Assembly (NCBI RefSeq): GCF_019192965.1
Contig: NZ_JAHTKU010000023.1
Coordinates: forward strand, 1 to 64,000
Direction of reading: 5' to 3'
Length of the DNA: 64,000 nucleotides
DNA from: Nocardioides daeguensis
GTDB lineage: Bacteria > Actinomycetota > Actinomycetes > Propionibacteriales > Nocardioidaceae
Positions within the stretch are counted from its first letter, which is position 1. The number at the start of each line of letters is the position of its first letter. The notes beneath the pieces were generated by a model. The model made no database searches. It saw nothing but the letters and a program-made list of their open reading frames with translations, and had not been told where the DNA came from. Positions 25,393 to 34,897 of the stretch are shown piece by piece. The position numbers were made by a program, and so were the translations under genes.

Positions 25393-26052
25393 TCAGCCGC
25401 GGGAGGCGCGCCGCAGCCGGCGGGCGGTGGCGTAGGACTGCTCGCGCAACCGCTCGACCCAGGGGTACTGCTCGAGGCCCGGCAGCGGGTTGAGCACCGG
25501 GTCGAACGAGATCTCTTCCCCGGCCGGCAGCGCGCCGTCCAGCGTGAGGTCGCCCAGGTGGTGCCATTCCCGGCCGACGAGCGCCCAGCACAGCTCGTAG
25601 CCGCGGACGTCGACCGGTCGCGCGCCGACCAGCAGGGGGCCGGCCGGGCTGCGGTAGGGGAGCAGCGAGGTCAGCGGCCGGCGCGTGTTCCACGCGGGCA
25701 CCAGGAGGTGACGGGTGACCGGGTCCCAGCCGGTGCTGGCGAGCAGCAGGTCGCTGGGCCCGGCCGGCCCCGGGCGCAACCGCAGGGCGAGGCCCTGGAC
25801 GTCGGGAAGCGGTCCCGGCAGCCCGATCGCCCGGGACAGCCGCACGCTCACCGCGTCCTCGCCGGCCTCGTCGATCCACGGCACCCCGACGGACTCGTCC
25901 GATCCGGGCCGGACCAGGCGGCCGGCGTACATCTCGCCGTCGGGGTGGAGCGGCTTCGCGGCCGGTGAGCGGAGCGCGGCGACGCCGCGCGTCATCCTCG
26001 CCAGCGCGCGTCCGGCGAGGTCGGCTGCGGTGGTGATCACGGAGGTCGGCAT
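25393..26052 (-). CDS. Protein of unknown function, possibly catalase-fold related
   Basis: A 219-aa soluble protein. Motifs such as AKPLHPDGEMYAGRLVRPGS, VRLSRAIGLPGPLPDVQGLA and DLLLASTGWDP recall proteins annotated as catalase-like or phosphodiesterase in actinobacteria, but I see no heme-ligating Tyr motif, so no activity is claimed. The ATG at 26052 follows an Arg/Pro-rich noncoding stretch. It lies downstream of tRNA-Arg on the same strand and converges with the deaminase gene. Confidence 0.7.
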   Translation of the reverse strand: MPTSVITTAADLAGRALARMTRGVAALRSPAAKPLHPDGEMYAGRLVRPGSDESVGVPWIDEAGEDAVSVRLSRAIGLPGPLPDVQGLALRLRPGPAGPSDLLLASTGWDPVTRHLLVPAWNTRRPLTSLLPYRSPAGPLLVGARPVDVRGYELCWALVGREWHHLGDLTLDGALPAGEEISFDPVLNPLPGLEQYPWVERLREQSYATARRLRRASRG

Positions 26053-26195
26053 CTCCGGGCGGTACCCGGGCCGCGACGGGCTACGCGCTGTGCAACCCGG
26101 GCGGGCGGCAGTGCCCGCGCGCGCCATCGAGCACGGGAGTTGGGTGGGTGAGGGGGAGCCAGGGGTAACCCACACCCACCCAACTGGGTGGGTGG

Positions 26196-26269
26196 CGCCC
26201 CCGGCAGGAGTCGAACCCGCAACCAGCCGGGTAGAAACCGGCGGCTCTATCCAGTTGAGCTACGGAGGC
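26196..26269 (-). tRNA. tRNA-Arg (anticodon TCT)
   Basis: 74 bases. The acceptor GCCTCCG pairs with CGGGGGC (one G-U), the anticodon stem-loop is GCCGG-TTTCTAC-CCGGC, and the T-arm GCGGGTTCGACTCCTGC. It is followed on the minus strand by a long inverted repeat (ACCCACCCA / TGGGTGGGT, about 26175-26195) that may terminate it. Confidence 0.95.
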
Positions 26270-26313
26270 CCGGGGTCAGGGTATCGCCCGCAGGGGGGAT
26301 CGTCGCGCGCCGG

Positions 26314-26340
26314 TTGCCAGATACCCCAGGGGGGTATAAT
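26314..26340 (+). promoter_or_regulatory. Promoter with CsoR/RicR-like copper operator
   Basis: A TTGCCA -35 (26314-26319) and a perfect TATAAT -10 (26335-26340) are separated by 15 bases. The inverted repeat ATACCCC-AGG-GGGGTAT (26321-26337) fills the spacer and overlaps the -10. This matches the published form of CsoR/RicR operators (from memory), implying copper-responsive repression. It drives the DUF4396 gene. Confidence 0.65.
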
Positions 26341-26374
26341 TTCGTCTCGTGACACCACTCGAGGAGGACGTCCG

Positions 26375-26848
26375 ATGAATCCGCGCAACACTGTCGCCGC
26401 CAGCGCGACGCTGCACTGCCTGACCGGCTGCGCGATCGGCGAGATCGCCGGCCTGATGATCGGTACGGCGCTCGGCCTGTCCAACGTGCAGACCATGGCG
26501 CTGGCCATCGGGCTGGCGTTCGGGTTCGGCTACGCGCTGTCGTCGCTGCCGCTGGTGGGCGCGGGCATGAGCCTCGGCACGGCGCTCAAGCTGGTCCTGG
26601 CTGCCGACACGGTCTCGATCATCGTGATGGAGATCGTCGACAACGCGGTGATGGCGGCGATCCCCGGCGCCATGGACGCCGGCCTCGTCGACCCGGTGTT
26701 CTGGCTCGGCATGATCGTCGCCCTGTCGGCGGCCTTCCTGGCCGCGTTCCCGGTCAACCGGTACCTCATCGACCGGGGCAGGGGCCACGCCCTCCACCAC
26801 GGCGCGCACGCCGACCACCACGCTCACGGATCGGAGCACCACGCATGA
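26375..26848 (+). CDS. DUF4396 membrane protein with histidine-rich tail
   Basis: A 157-aa integral membrane protein with about four hydrophobic helices (residues 10-30, 36-58, 66-92, 112-135). A HCLTGCAIGE motif lies at the N-terminus, where His and two Cys could bind metal. The C-terminus is His-rich (HALHHGAHADHHAHGSEHHA). GAGGAGGAC precedes the ATG. The CsoR-like operator in its promoter and the metal-liganding residues suggest a role in copper tolerance or delivery; that role is inference. Confidence 0.8.
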   Translation: MNPRNTVAASATLHCLTGCAIGEIAGLMIGTALGLSNVQTMALAIGLAFGFGYALSSLPLVGAGMSLGTALKLVLAADTVSIIVMEIVDNAVMAAIPGAMDAGLVDPVFWLGMIVALSAAFLAAFPVNRYLIDRGRGHALHHGAHADHHAHGSEHHA

Positions 26849-26985
26849 ACGTCAACACCCTCGCCGCCGGCGTGGTCGGCTTCCTGCTGGGTGGCCTGGT
26901 GGTCTCCACCGCCGCCGAGCTGGAGAAGGACGACGGCGGGCCGGCCCACGGGGTGGACCGACCCGCCGTCGTGCGGGTGCGCTGA
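26845..26985 (+). CDS. Small membrane protein of 46 aa coupled to DUF4396
   Basis: The ATG overlaps the upstream stop as ATGA. The product begins MNVNTLAAGVVGFLLGGLVV, a single transmembrane helix, and ends with a charged tail (ELEKDDGG..VVRVR). Translational coupling and conserved codon bias support a real gene, perhaps an accessory subunit. No family recognised. Confidence 0.65.
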   Translation: MNVNTLAAGVVGFLLGGLVVSTAAELEKDDGGPAHGVDRPAVVRVR

Positions 26986-26999
26986 GGGGTCGCCGGGCC

Positions 27000-28382
27000 T
27001 CAGTGCCCGGCGATCGCGGCCGCGACCGCGTGGTGCACCTCGGGGTGGAACACCGAGGGCATGATGAAGGACGCGTTCAGCTCCTCGTCGCGGACGACGT
27101 GGGCGATGGCCGCCGCGGCGCGCAGCATCATCTCCATCGTCACCTCCGAGGCCCGGGCGTCGAGAAGGCCCCGGAAGACGCCGGGGAATGCGAGCACGTT
27201 GTTGATCTGGTTGGGGAAGTCCGAGCGGCCCGAGGCCACGACGGCCGCGAAGCGGGCGGCCGCGGCCGGGTCGACCTCGGGGTCGGGGTTCGCCAGGGCG
27301 AACACGACCGGGTCGGTGGCCATGGTCTGGATCCACTCGGGCTTGAGGACGCCGGGGGCGCTGACGCCGATGAACACGTCGGCGCCGACGAGCACGTCCT
27401 GCAGGCCACCGGCCCGCTTCGCGCGGTTCGTCAGCCCGGCCAGCTCCTGGTGGGCCTGCGAGAGGGTGGGGTCGCCCGCGACCAGCGCGCCGGCCCGGTC
27501 GACGACCACCACGTCCTGGACGCCGGCCGCGATCAGCAGCTTGACGATGGCGGTGCCGGCCGCGCCGCCGCCGGAGACGACCACCCGCGCGGTGCCGATC
27601 TCCTTCTTCACCACGCGCAGGGCGTTGGTGAGCGCGGCCAGGACGACGATGGCGGTGCCGTGCTGGTCGTCGTGGAAGACGGGGATGTCGAGCCGCTCGC
27701 GCAGGCGAGCCTCGATCTCGAAGCAGCGCGGAGCCGCGATGTCCTCGAGGTTGATGCCGCCGAAGCCGGGTGCGATCAGCTCGACCGCGCGCACGATCTC
27801 GTCGGTGTCCTGGGTGTCGAGGCAGATCGGCCAGGCGTCGATCTCGCCGAACCGCTTGAACAGCGCGGCCTTGCCCTCCATCACCGGCAGCGCGGCGCCG
27901 GGCCCGAGGTTGCCGAGTCCGAGCACGGCCGAGCCGTCGGTGACGACCGCGACGGCATTGCCCTTGATGGTCAGGCGGCGGACGTCCTCGGGGTTCTCGT
28001 AGATCGCCATCGACACCCGGCCCACCCCCGGGGTGTAGGCCAGCGACATGTCGTCACGGGTCTTGAGCGGCACCTTCGAGGTGACCTCGATCTTGCCGCC
28101 GAGGTGGATGAGGAAGGTCCGGTCGGAGACCTTGTGGACCTCGACGCCCTTGACCGCGGCGACCGCGGCCTGGAGCTCGGCGGCGTGCTCGGCGTCGGCG
28201 GCCGAGCAGGTGACGTCGACGGTGAGCCGGTGCGCGCTGGAGTCCGCGACGTCGATCGCGGTCACCATCCCGCCGGCATCGGCGATCGCTGTGGCGACCT
28301 CGCCCACGACACCGTGGTCGACGGTGGTGTGCAGGCGCATCGTGATGGAGTACGACGAGGCAGTGGCGGTCTTGGAGGGCAC
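27000..28382 (-). CDS. ACT-domain malic enzyme (NAD(P)-dependent)
   Basis: Converts malate to pyruvate and CO2, linking the TCA cycle to gluconeogenesis and NAD(P)H supply. The 460-aa protein has an N-terminal ACT domain (residues 10-90) before a bacterial malic enzyme: catalytic Tyr in SLAYTPGVG, Lys in [13 protein letters not shown], metal site [14 protein letters not shown] and [12 protein letters not shown], and NAD loop [14 protein letters not shown]. The ACT domain implies allosteric control by an amino acid. GTG 28382 gives a short lead ([17 protein letters not shown]) into the ACT domain. Confidence 0.94.
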   Translation of the reverse strand: MPSKTATASSYSITMRLHTTVDHGVVGEVATAIADAGGMVTAIDVADSSAHRLTVDVTCSAADAEHAAELQAAVAAVKGVEVHKVSDRTFLIHLGGKIEVTSKVPLKTRDDMSLAYTPGVGRVSMAIYENPEDVRRLTIKGNAVAVVTDGSAVLGLGNLGPGAALPVMEGKAALFKRFGEIDAWPICLDTQDTDEIVRAVELIAPGFGGINLEDIAAPRCFEIEARLRERLDIPVFHDDQHGTAIVVLAALTNALRVVKKEIGTARVVVSGGGAAGTAIVKLLIAAGVQDVVVVDRAGALVAGDPTLSQAHQELAGLTNRAKRAGGLQDVLVGADVFIGVSAPGVLKPEWIQTMATDPVVFALANPDPEVDPAAAARFAAVVASGRSDFPNQINNVLAFPGVFRGLLDARASEVTMEMMLRAAAAIAHVVRDEELNASFIMPSVFHPEVHHAVAAAIAGH

Positions 28383-28449
28383 GGACCCAGTCTCGTCCCG
28401 TCCGGGGGTTACTTGGAAGTCGCAGGCCCCCCCGGGGTCGGCCGGTGCG

Positions 28450-28890
28450 CTACTTCTGATGCGTGTGCGCGATGTAGACGTCGCACGAGGCATGCACCGC
28501 GACGTCGCGCGCGATGCTGCCGAGCACCCGCCCGGCGATGCCCTGGACGCGCTTGTTGCCGACCACGATCAGCTCGGCCCCGAGCGCCTCGGCGGTGGCG
28601 ACCAGCGCCTCGCCGGGCTTGCCCTCGGCCGCACCGCTGGTGATCTCGACGTCCGGGTGTGCCGCACGCAGCGCCGCGGCGACCTTCGCGGCGACGTCCT
28701 CGGCATCCTTCTCCGAGCTGAGGAACATCGTGTCGCTGCCGATCTTCACGGTCTCCTGCTCGAGCTTCCCGTAGGCGGACACCACGTGCAGCCGCGCACC
28801 CAGTGCGCGGGCGAGCACGGCCGCCCGCTCGGCGGCCGTGCTCGCGGTCTCGCTGCCGTCCACCCCGGTCACGATCGTCTTGTCCGCCAT
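28450..28890 (-). CDS. Universal stress protein (UspA family)
   Basis: A 146-aa single-domain USP. It has the N-terminal strand KTIVTGVDGSETAS and the nucleotide-binding loop VVGNKRVQGIAGRVLGSIAR near the C-terminus, which fits the ATP-binding subgroup. CAGGAGAGAGCG precedes ATG 28890. The malic enzyme follows on the same strand with a 67-base gap. Function beyond a general stress role is not known. Confidence 0.92.
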   Translation of the reverse strand: MADKTIVTGVDGSETASTAAERAAVLARALGARLHVVSAYGKLEQETVKIGSDTMFLSSEKDAEDVAAKVAAALRAAHPDVEITSGAAEGKPGEALVATAEALGAELIVVGNKRVQGIAGRVLGSIARDVAVHASCDVYIAHTHQK

Positions 28891-28944
28891 CGCTCTCTCC
28901 TGTTCGCGTCCTGAGGAGAGCAACCTAGCGTGACCGACATCACA

Positions 28945-30375
28945 TCAGCCGCGCAACGTGGCCATCCACTCCTCGATGGCGTCCGGCGTGCGGGGGAGCG
29001 CGGCGGACAGGTTCTCGATGCCGTCGGCCGTGACCACGACGTCGTCCTCGATCCGGATGCCGATGCCGCGCAGCTCCTCGGGGACCAGCAGGTCGTCGGC
29101 CTGGAAGTAGAGCCCCGGCTCGACCGTGAGCACCATGCCCTCGACCAGCTCCGCCTCGCGGTAGGCCTCGGGAGCGGCCTGGCCGCAGTCGTGGACGTCC
29201 ATGCCGAGCATGTGGCTCACGCCGTGGAGGGTCCAGCGGGCGTAGACCCGCGAGTCGGGGGAGAGGGCCTCGTCGACGCTGACGGGCAGCAGGCCGAGGT
29301 CGTCGAGCCCGTGGGCGAGCACCTGCATCGCGGCGTCGTGACCGGCGAGGAAGCGCTCCCCGGGGCGCAGCGCCGCCATCGCGGCCTCCTGCGCGCGCAG
29401 GACCAGGGTGTAGAGGTCGCGCTGCAGCGGCGAGAAGGTGCCGGTCACCGGGAGGGTCCGGGTGACGTCGGCGGTGTAGAGGTTGGCGCCCTCGACGCCC
29501 ATGTCGCACAGCACCAGCTGGCCGGGGACGATCGGTCCGGAGTTCTCGATCCAGTGCAGGGTCGTGGCGTGCGGGCCGCCGGCGACGATCGAGTCGTAGC
29601 CGAGGTCGTTGCCCATCGTGCGCGCGCGGCGGAAGAAGGTGCCCTCGAGCCACCGCTCGCCGTGCTCGACCACGCGGTCCCACTCGCGCACGCAGTCCTC
29701 GAAGCCCAGCGTGGTGGCGTCGACGGCGGCCTGCAGCTCGGCGACCTCCCAGGAGTCCTTGACCAGGCGCATCTCGGAGGCCACCCGCGCCAGCTCGGCG
29801 TCGCGGGCGTCGTCGCCGGCGACCAGGCCGTCGACCGCCGCCGAGACTCCGCGGTGCACGCGGGTCTTCGCCCCCTTCGCCAGGTCGGCCTCGAGCTGGT
29901 CGACGTGCTTGACGGTGACGCCGAGCGCGGCCTCCAGCTCGCCGGCCGAGGGTCGCTTGCCGGCCCACAGGGCGCCGTACTGCCGGTCGCGGAAGAACTC
30001 GTCGGTGTCACGGCCGGAGCGAGGCCGGGCGTAGAGCACCGACGTGCCGTCGGGCTCGACGACCAGCACGGCGTCGGAGGTGTGGTTGCCGGAGTAGTAG
30101 GCGTGCGCGGTGTCGGCCCGGAAGCGGTAGTCGGTGTCGTAGGCCCGCACCTTGTAGCCACCGCCGGGGAGGACCAGGCGCTCACCAGGGAAGGCCTCGG
30201 CCAAGCGGGCACGGCGTACGGCGGCCAGGTCGGCGACCGGGTGCCGGGCGACGTCGTCGTCGCGGTCGTCCCAGCCGGTCCGCATGAAGGCGGCGTAGGC
30301 ATCCGGGACGGCCGGGTCGTGCTGCTCGGTCTTGGGGGCGTTCTGGGGGGTGTCCTTGGGGGTCTCCGCACTCAC
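28945..30375 (-). CDS. pepP: Xaa-Pro aminopeptidase (aminopeptidase P)
   Basis: Removes N-terminal residues preceding proline. The 476-aa protein has an AMP_N domain (residues 40-170) and a pita-bread metallopeptidase domain. Dinuclear metal ligands are visible: CDMGVEG, YTADVTR, HGVSHMLGMDVHD, TVEPGLYF and IRIEDDVVV. GTG 30375 lies seven bases after TACATT, whereas the GTG at 30399 lies upstream of that hexamer and would not be on a leaderless transcript. Confidence 0.94.
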   Translation of the reverse strand: MSAETPKDTPQNAPKTEQHDPAVPDAYAAFMRTGWDDRDDDVARHPVADLAAVRRARLAEAFPGERLVLPGGGYKVRAYDTDYRFRADTAHAYYSGNHTSDAVLVVEPDGTSVLYARPRSGRDTDEFFRDRQYGALWAGKRPSAGELEAALGVTVKHVDQLEADLAKGAKTRVHRGVSAAVDGLVAGDDARDAELARVASEMRLVKDSWEVAELQAAVDATTLGFEDCVREWDRVVEHGERWLEGTFFRRARTMGNDLGYDSIVAGGPHATTLHWIENSGPIVPGQLVLCDMGVEGANLYTADVTRTLPVTGTFSPLQRDLYTLVLRAQEAAMAALRPGERFLAGHDAAMQVLAHGLDDLGLLPVSVDEALSPDSRVYARWTLHGVSHMLGMDVHDCGQAAPEAYREAELVEGMVLTVEPGLYFQADDLLVPEELRGIGIRIEDDVVVTADGIENLSAALPRTPDAIEEWMATLRG

Positions 30376-30447
30376 ACCACTCAATGTACGCTCGCTCACC
30401 CCAACCGCGATCGGGGGCGCAGCGGCCGCTCCGGATAGGGTTCCCCC

Positions 30448-31569
30448 ATGTCCGCCGCCCGCCGCAACAGCCTTGCCTTCACGGTCGTCGTGACCGTGGC
30501 GGTGGTGCTCGGCGCGCTGCTCACCCTGCTGGTGCTCGCGCTGTCAGGTGCCCCGGGCATCACCCTGCTCGCGACCGCCCTCGCGGCACTGCCCGTCGGG
30601 CCCGTCCTGGCGGCGTACCTGTGGCTCGATCGCTACGAGCCCGAGCCCCGCGCGCTGCTCGCCGCCGGACTCGCCTGGGGCGCCTTCGTGGCGACCATGG
30701 CCGCCATCGTCGTCCAGGGCCTCGGCGGACTGTTCGTCGGCGTCGGCGACACGTCCTCGCTGGCGGTCGTCGCGCCCGTGACCGAGGAGGCCAGCAAGGG
30801 TCTCTTCCTCGTGCTGCTGCTGTGGTGGCGCCGCGCGGAGGTCGACGGCATCCTCGACGGGATCGTGTACGCCGGCATGGTCGGCGTCGGCTTCGCCTTC
30901 ACCGAGAACATCCTCTACCTGGCCTCCGCCTGGAACGGCACCGACGGGATGGGGCCCGGCGGTTTCGAGGCGGTCACCGGCACCTTCGTGGTCCGGTGCA
31001 TCTTCAGCCCGTTCGCGCACCCGCTGTTCACCGCGTTCACCGGCATCGGCATCGGGCTCGCCGTCGCGTCGCGGCGCCCCGCGGTGCGCTGGCTGGCCCC
31101 GGTCGGCGGCTACCTGCTCGCCGTCCTCGCCCATGCCACGTGGAACGGATCGACCGTGTTCGGCTTCGGCGGCTTCGCGGTCGTCTACGTCGTGATCATG
31201 GCGCCCGCCTTCGTCGGCATGATCGCGCTGGCGTGGTGGGCCCGCGAGACCGAGGCCCACGTGCTGCGGGTGGCGCTCACGGACGCCGCCCAGCGCGGGC
31301 TGCTGCCGGCCACCGACATCGGGTGGGTGGTCGACCTGCGGGCCCGCCGCCACGCCCGACGCCACGCCCGGCAGGCGGGCGGGGCCGTGGCCGAGCAGGC
31401 CATGCGCGACTACCAGCAGGCCGCGATCGAGCTCGGCTTCTTGCACCACCGGCTGTTGCGGGGCACCGCGCCGGCCGACTGGCAGGTGCGCGGACAGGAC
31501 TTCCTCGGTCGGATCCAGACGGCCCGACCAAGGATCGCATTCCCCGGACAGGTGGTACCCCAGCGATGA
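30448..31569 (+). CDS. PrsW-family intramembrane metalloprotease
   Basis: A 373-aa membrane protein with about eight hydrophobic helices. PrsW catalytic motifs are present: VTEEASKG (paired Glu), FAFTENILYL, SPFAHPLFTAF and AVLAHATWNGS (His). PrsW enzymes perform site-1 cleavage of membrane proteins such as anti-sigma factors. ATG 30448 follows TAGGGT by six bases, a leaderless start. The stop overlaps the first GTPase gene as ATGA, forming a three-gene operon, an arrangement worth noting because no functional link is established. Confidence 0.9.
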   Translation: MSAARRNSLAFTVVVTVAVVLGALLTLLVLALSGAPGITLLATALAALPVGPVLAAYLWLDRYEPEPRALLAAGLAWGAFVATMAAIVVQGLGGLFVGVGDTSSLAVVAPVTEEASKGLFLVLLLWWRRAEVDGILDGIVYAGMVGVGFAFTENILYLASAWNGTDGMGPGGFEAVTGTFVVRCIFSPFAHPLFTAFTGIGIGLAVASRRPAVRWLAPVGGYLLAVLAHATWNGSTVFGFGGFAVVYVVIMAPAFVGMIALAWWARETEAHVLRVALTDAAQRGLLPATDIGWVVDLRARRHARRHARQAGGAVAEQAMRDYQQAAIELGFLHHRLLRGTAPADWQVRGQDFLGRIQTARPRIAFPGQVVPQR

Positions 31570-33305
31570 CCCTCGGCGCCGATCTCAGCGACACCTTCCT
31601 CGGGAGCAGGATGCTCACCGAGGTGGTCCGCCTGCACGGATCCCTCCTCAACGCGCCGCTGCCGCTCGACCTGCCCGGCGTCGACGCGCTGCGCGTCGGA
31701 CGCGAGCACGTCATCGAGCAGCTCGAGGACTACATCATCCCGCGGCTCACCGAGATCGACGCGCCGCTGCTCGTCGTGGTGGGCGGCTCGACCGGTGCCG
31801 GCAAGTCCACCCTCGTCAACACGCTCGTCGGCAGCCGGGTCACCACCCCCGGCCTGCTACGGCCCACCACCCGATCGCCCGTCCTGGTCCACCACCCCGA
31901 CGACGGACGCTGGTTCGGTGCCGACCGGCTGCTGCCGGAGCTGGCGCGGGTCAGCCAGGCCACCAACGACCAGTTCGCGATCCAGCTGGTGCCCAGCACC
32001 GCCGTGCCGCGGGGCCTCGCGATCCTCGACGCCCCCGACGTCGACTCCGTCGACGAGCGCAACCGCGAGCTGGCCGCGCAGCTCCTCGCCGCCGCGGACC
32101 TGTGGCTGTTCGTCACCTCCGCGGCGCGCTACTCCGACCAGGTCCCGTGGGACCACCTGAAGAACGCCGTGGAGCGCAACACCGCCGTCGCCCTGGTCCT
32201 CAGCCGGACGCCGGCCGACGACGTCGCGACCGTCTCGGTCCACCTCGCCCGGATGATGGCGGCCCGCGGGCTGAAGGACAGCCCGCTGTTCGCCGTACCG
32301 CAGGGCGAGGTCAGCGAGGACGGGCTGCTGCCGGCGTCGTACGGCACCGAGATCAACGGCTGGCTCGCGGCGCTGGCCTCCGACGCCGCGGCCAAGCGCG
32401 ACGTCGTCAGCCAGACCGTCGCCGGTGCGGTGCGCACCGTGACCCGCAAGGCGTTCCCGATCGCCGACGCCGTCTCCCTCCAGGTCGAGGCCATGGCCGA
32501 GCTGCTCACCCTCGCCGACCGGGTCTACGACGAGGCGCAGGCGGCGCTGCTCTCCGCGGGCGGTGACGGCACGCTCCTGCGCGGCGACCTGCTCGCCCGC
32601 TGGCAGGAGTTCGTCGGCAGCGGCGAGCTGACCCGCACCCTCGAGGCGAAGGTCGGTTTCGTGCGGGAGCGCCTGGTCAACGCGATCAAGGGCAAGCCAC
32701 AGCAGGCCGAGCGCGTCGGTGTCGCGATCGAGATGGCCCTCGAGGCCCTCGTCGCCGACCACGCCGAGCGGGCGGCCGCGACCGCCGCCGCCGCCTGGCG
32801 CGAGCGGTCCTACGGCGAGGCGCTGCTGAAGTCCACGACCGACGACCTCGCCCGGGCCGGGCGAGGGCTGCGCTCGCAGTCCGAGCAGGAGATCCGGGCC
32901 TGGCACGACGAGCTCCAGGAGCTGGTCAAGCACGAGGCAGGCGATGCGCGCCACAGCGCGCGGTTCCTCGCCCTGGGCGCGCGCGGCCTCGCGGCCACCC
33001 TCGGTGTCGTGGCGCTGGCCGGCCCCGACGCGCACGGCGCGGCGGCCGAGTCGGTCCGGCTGGGCCAGACCCTGCTGGAGAGCACGCTCGGCGACGCCGG
33101 CACCGCCCGCGTGGTCGACCAGGCCCGCGGCAGCCTGGTCCGCCGGCTCACCACGCTGATGAGCGGCGAGCGCGCCCGGTACCTCGCACCCGCTGCGAAG
33201 TGGGAGCTCAAGCCGGACGCGCCCGACCAGCTCCGGCAGGCCGCGCGACGAGTGGACGACCTGCGGTTCGCCGCGGCGAAGAAGGGGACGGGTGGACACC
33301 TGTGA
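31566..33305 (+). CDS. Dynamin-like GTPase, first of a pair
   Basis: A 579-aa GTPase often misannotated as ABC transporter. P-loop GGSTGAGKSTLVN lies near residue 75, switch region around RPTTRSP, G3 ILDAPDVDS, and G4-like VLSRTPADD (T-P-A-D in place of NKxD). The C-terminal 350 residues are helical, without a clear transmembrane helix. The ATG overlaps the prsW stop and the gene overlaps its partner as GTGA. Streptomyces has a comparable tandem pair (DynA and DynB) that stabilises FtsZ rings; orthology is inferred. Confidence 0.88.
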   Translation: MTLGADLSDTFLGSRMLTEVVRLHGSLLNAPLPLDLPGVDALRVGREHVIEQLEDYIIPRLTEIDAPLLVVVGGSTGAGKSTLVNTLVGSRVTTPGLLRPTTRSPVLVHHPDDGRWFGADRLLPELARVSQATNDQFAIQLVPSTAVPRGLAILDAPDVDSVDERNRELAAQLLAAADLWLFVTSAARYSDQVPWDHLKNAVERNTAVALVLSRTPADDVATVSVHLARMMAARGLKDSPLFAVPQGEVSEDGLLPASYGTEINGWLAALASDAAAKRDVVSQTVAGAVRTVTRKAFPIADAVSLQVEAMAELLTLADRVYDEAQAALLSAGGDGTLLRGDLLARWQEFVGSGELTRTLEAKVGFVRERLVNAIKGKPQQAERVGVAIEMALEALVADHAERAAATAAAAWRERSYGEALLKSTTDDLARAGRGLRSQSEQEIRAWHDELQELVKHEAGDARHSARFLALGARGLAATLGVVALAGPDAHGAAAESVRLGQTLLESTLGDAGTARVVDQARGSLVRRLTTLMSGERARYLAPAAKWELKPDAPDQLRQAARRVDDLRFAAAKKGTGGHL

Positions 33306-34897
33306 CGTCACCGCTGACCGAAGGAACCGACAGCATCCCGGGCGACCTGGCGACCCGCGGGACACCGATCGCGACACGCGTCGAAGGTCTCGGCGCCGCC
33401 GTCGAGGCGGCCCGCGGCCGGGTGGCCGACGCCCTGCTCGACGACATCGCGGCGGCGGTCGAGAAGTCCACCGGCCGACTGCGCCTCTCGGCCCGTCACA
33501 CCGTCGTCGCCATCGCGGGCGCGACCGGATCCGGCAAGTCCTCGACCTACAACGCCCTGACCGGCCTCGAGCTGTCCTCGGTGGGCATCCGCCGCCCCAC
33601 GACCTCGTGGGCCACCGCGGTGGTCTGGGGGAGCCAGGGCGCCGGTGAGCTGCTCGAGTGGCTCGGCGTCCCGCCGCGCCACCAGACCATGCGCGACTCG
33701 ATGCTCGACACCCCTTCGGAGTCCGAGCTCGACGGCGTCGTCCTGCTCGACCTGCCCGACCACGACTCCACCGAGGTGGCCCACCACCTCGAGGTCGACC
33801 GGCTGATCGCCGTCGCCGACCTGATGGTCTGGATCCTCGACCCGCAGAAGTACGCCGACGCCGCGGTGCACGACCGCTACTTCAAGCCGATGGGCACCCA
33901 CCAGGACGTCATGCTGGTCGCGCTCAACCACATCGACACCGTGCCGGTGGAGCGCCGCCAGGCGATGGTCGACGACGTGAAGCGGCTGCTCGCCGAGGAC
34001 GGCCTGCCCGACGTCCAGGTGCTGCCGATCTCGGCGCGCGAGGGCATCGGCATGGCCGAGCTCCGTGCCGAGATCCTGCGGCGCGTCAACGACAAGCGCA
34101 GCACCACCTTGCGTGTCGAGGCCGACATCACGGCCGCCGCGGCCCGCCTCGAGCAGGCCGGTGGTACGACGCCCGCCCGCGAGCTCCCCGGCCGACGGGT
34201 CGAGGAGGCCGAGGACCGGGTCGCCGACGCGGCCGGTGTCTCCGCGGTCGTCGAGGGCATCGAGCGCACCGTCGGCGAACAGGCGCGCGGCGCGGTCACC
34301 TGGCCGCCGTTCGCGCTGCTGGGCCGCGGTGACGACGAGACCCCGGGCGGTGAGCCCACGGTCGCCCCGCTCGACCGGGCCACCGTCGACACCACCATCC
34401 GCGCGTTGGCCGACGAGGCCTCCGACGGCATCGGTCCCGCCTGGGCGCCGAAGGTGCGTGACGCCGTCACCGCCCGCCTGGCCGCCACCGGCGACCAGCT
34501 CGAGACGGGCCTGCAGGGCGTCGACCTCGGCCGCCGGCTGCCCGCCTGGGTGACCCTGGTCCGGGTGCTGCACTGGCTGCTCCTGCTCGCCACGGTCGGC
34601 GGGCTCGCCTGGTGGGGCGTCGCCGCCGTCCGGGGCACGACCGGCGACCTCCCCGAGGTCGCGGGTCTCCCGCTCCCGGCGGTGCTCGGAGTCGGTGGTC
34701 TCGTGCTCGGGCTGCTGCTCGCGCTCGTCGGTCGGATGCTGGTCCGCGGGCTGGCCCGCCAGCGCGCCGAGCAGGCCGACGAGCGCCTGCGCGGCGTGGT
34801 CCACCAGGTCCTCGAGACCAACGTCGTCGGCCCGATCGGCGCCGAGCTGGCGTCCTACGCCGCCTTCCGGCGAGGCGTGGAGGCCGCCCGCGCCTGA
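33302..34897 (+). CDS. Dynamin-like membrane GTPase, second of a pair
   Basis: A 531-aa GTPase with P-loop GATGSGKSSTYNALTG near residue 70, G2 Thr in RRPTTSW, G3 LDLPDHDST, and G4 LNHID. Two transmembrane helices (about residues 425-445 and 460-485) near the C-terminus form a hairpin, followed by a helical tail. GTG 33302 overlaps the first GTPase. Together with its partner, it is likely a membrane-remodelling or division-associated complex. The stop lies inside repeat R3. Confidence 0.9.
   Translation: MTSPLTEGTDSIPGDLATRGTPIATRVEGLGAAVEAARGRVADALLDDIAAAVEKSTGRLRLSARHTVVAIAGATGSGKSSTYNALTGLELSSVGIRRPTTSWATAVVWGSQGAGELLEWLGVPPRHQTMRDSMLDTPSESELDGVVLLDLPDHDSTEVAHHLEVDRLIAVADLMVWILDPQKYADAAVHDRYFKPMGTHQDVMLVALNHIDTVPVERRQAMVDDVKRLLAEDGLPDVQVLPISAREGIGMAELRAEILRRVNDKRSTTLRVEADITAAAARLEQAGGTTPARELPGRRVEEAEDRVADAAGVSAVVEGIERTVGEQARGAVTWPPFALLGRGDDETPGGEPTVAPLDRATVDTTIRALADEASDGIGPAWAPKVRDAVTARLAATGDQLETGLQGVDLGRRLPAWVTLVRVLHWLLLLATVGGLAWWGVAAVRGTTGDLPEVAGLPLPAVLGVGGLVLGLLLALVGRMLVRGLARQRAEQADERLRGVVHQVLETNVVGPIGAELASYAAFRRGVEAARA

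Noticed and set aside
26150-26195. Attachment site at tRNA-Arg
   Set aside because: The long inverted repeat next to the tRNA looks like a terminator. No integrase and no repeat of the tRNA 3' end were found in the window.
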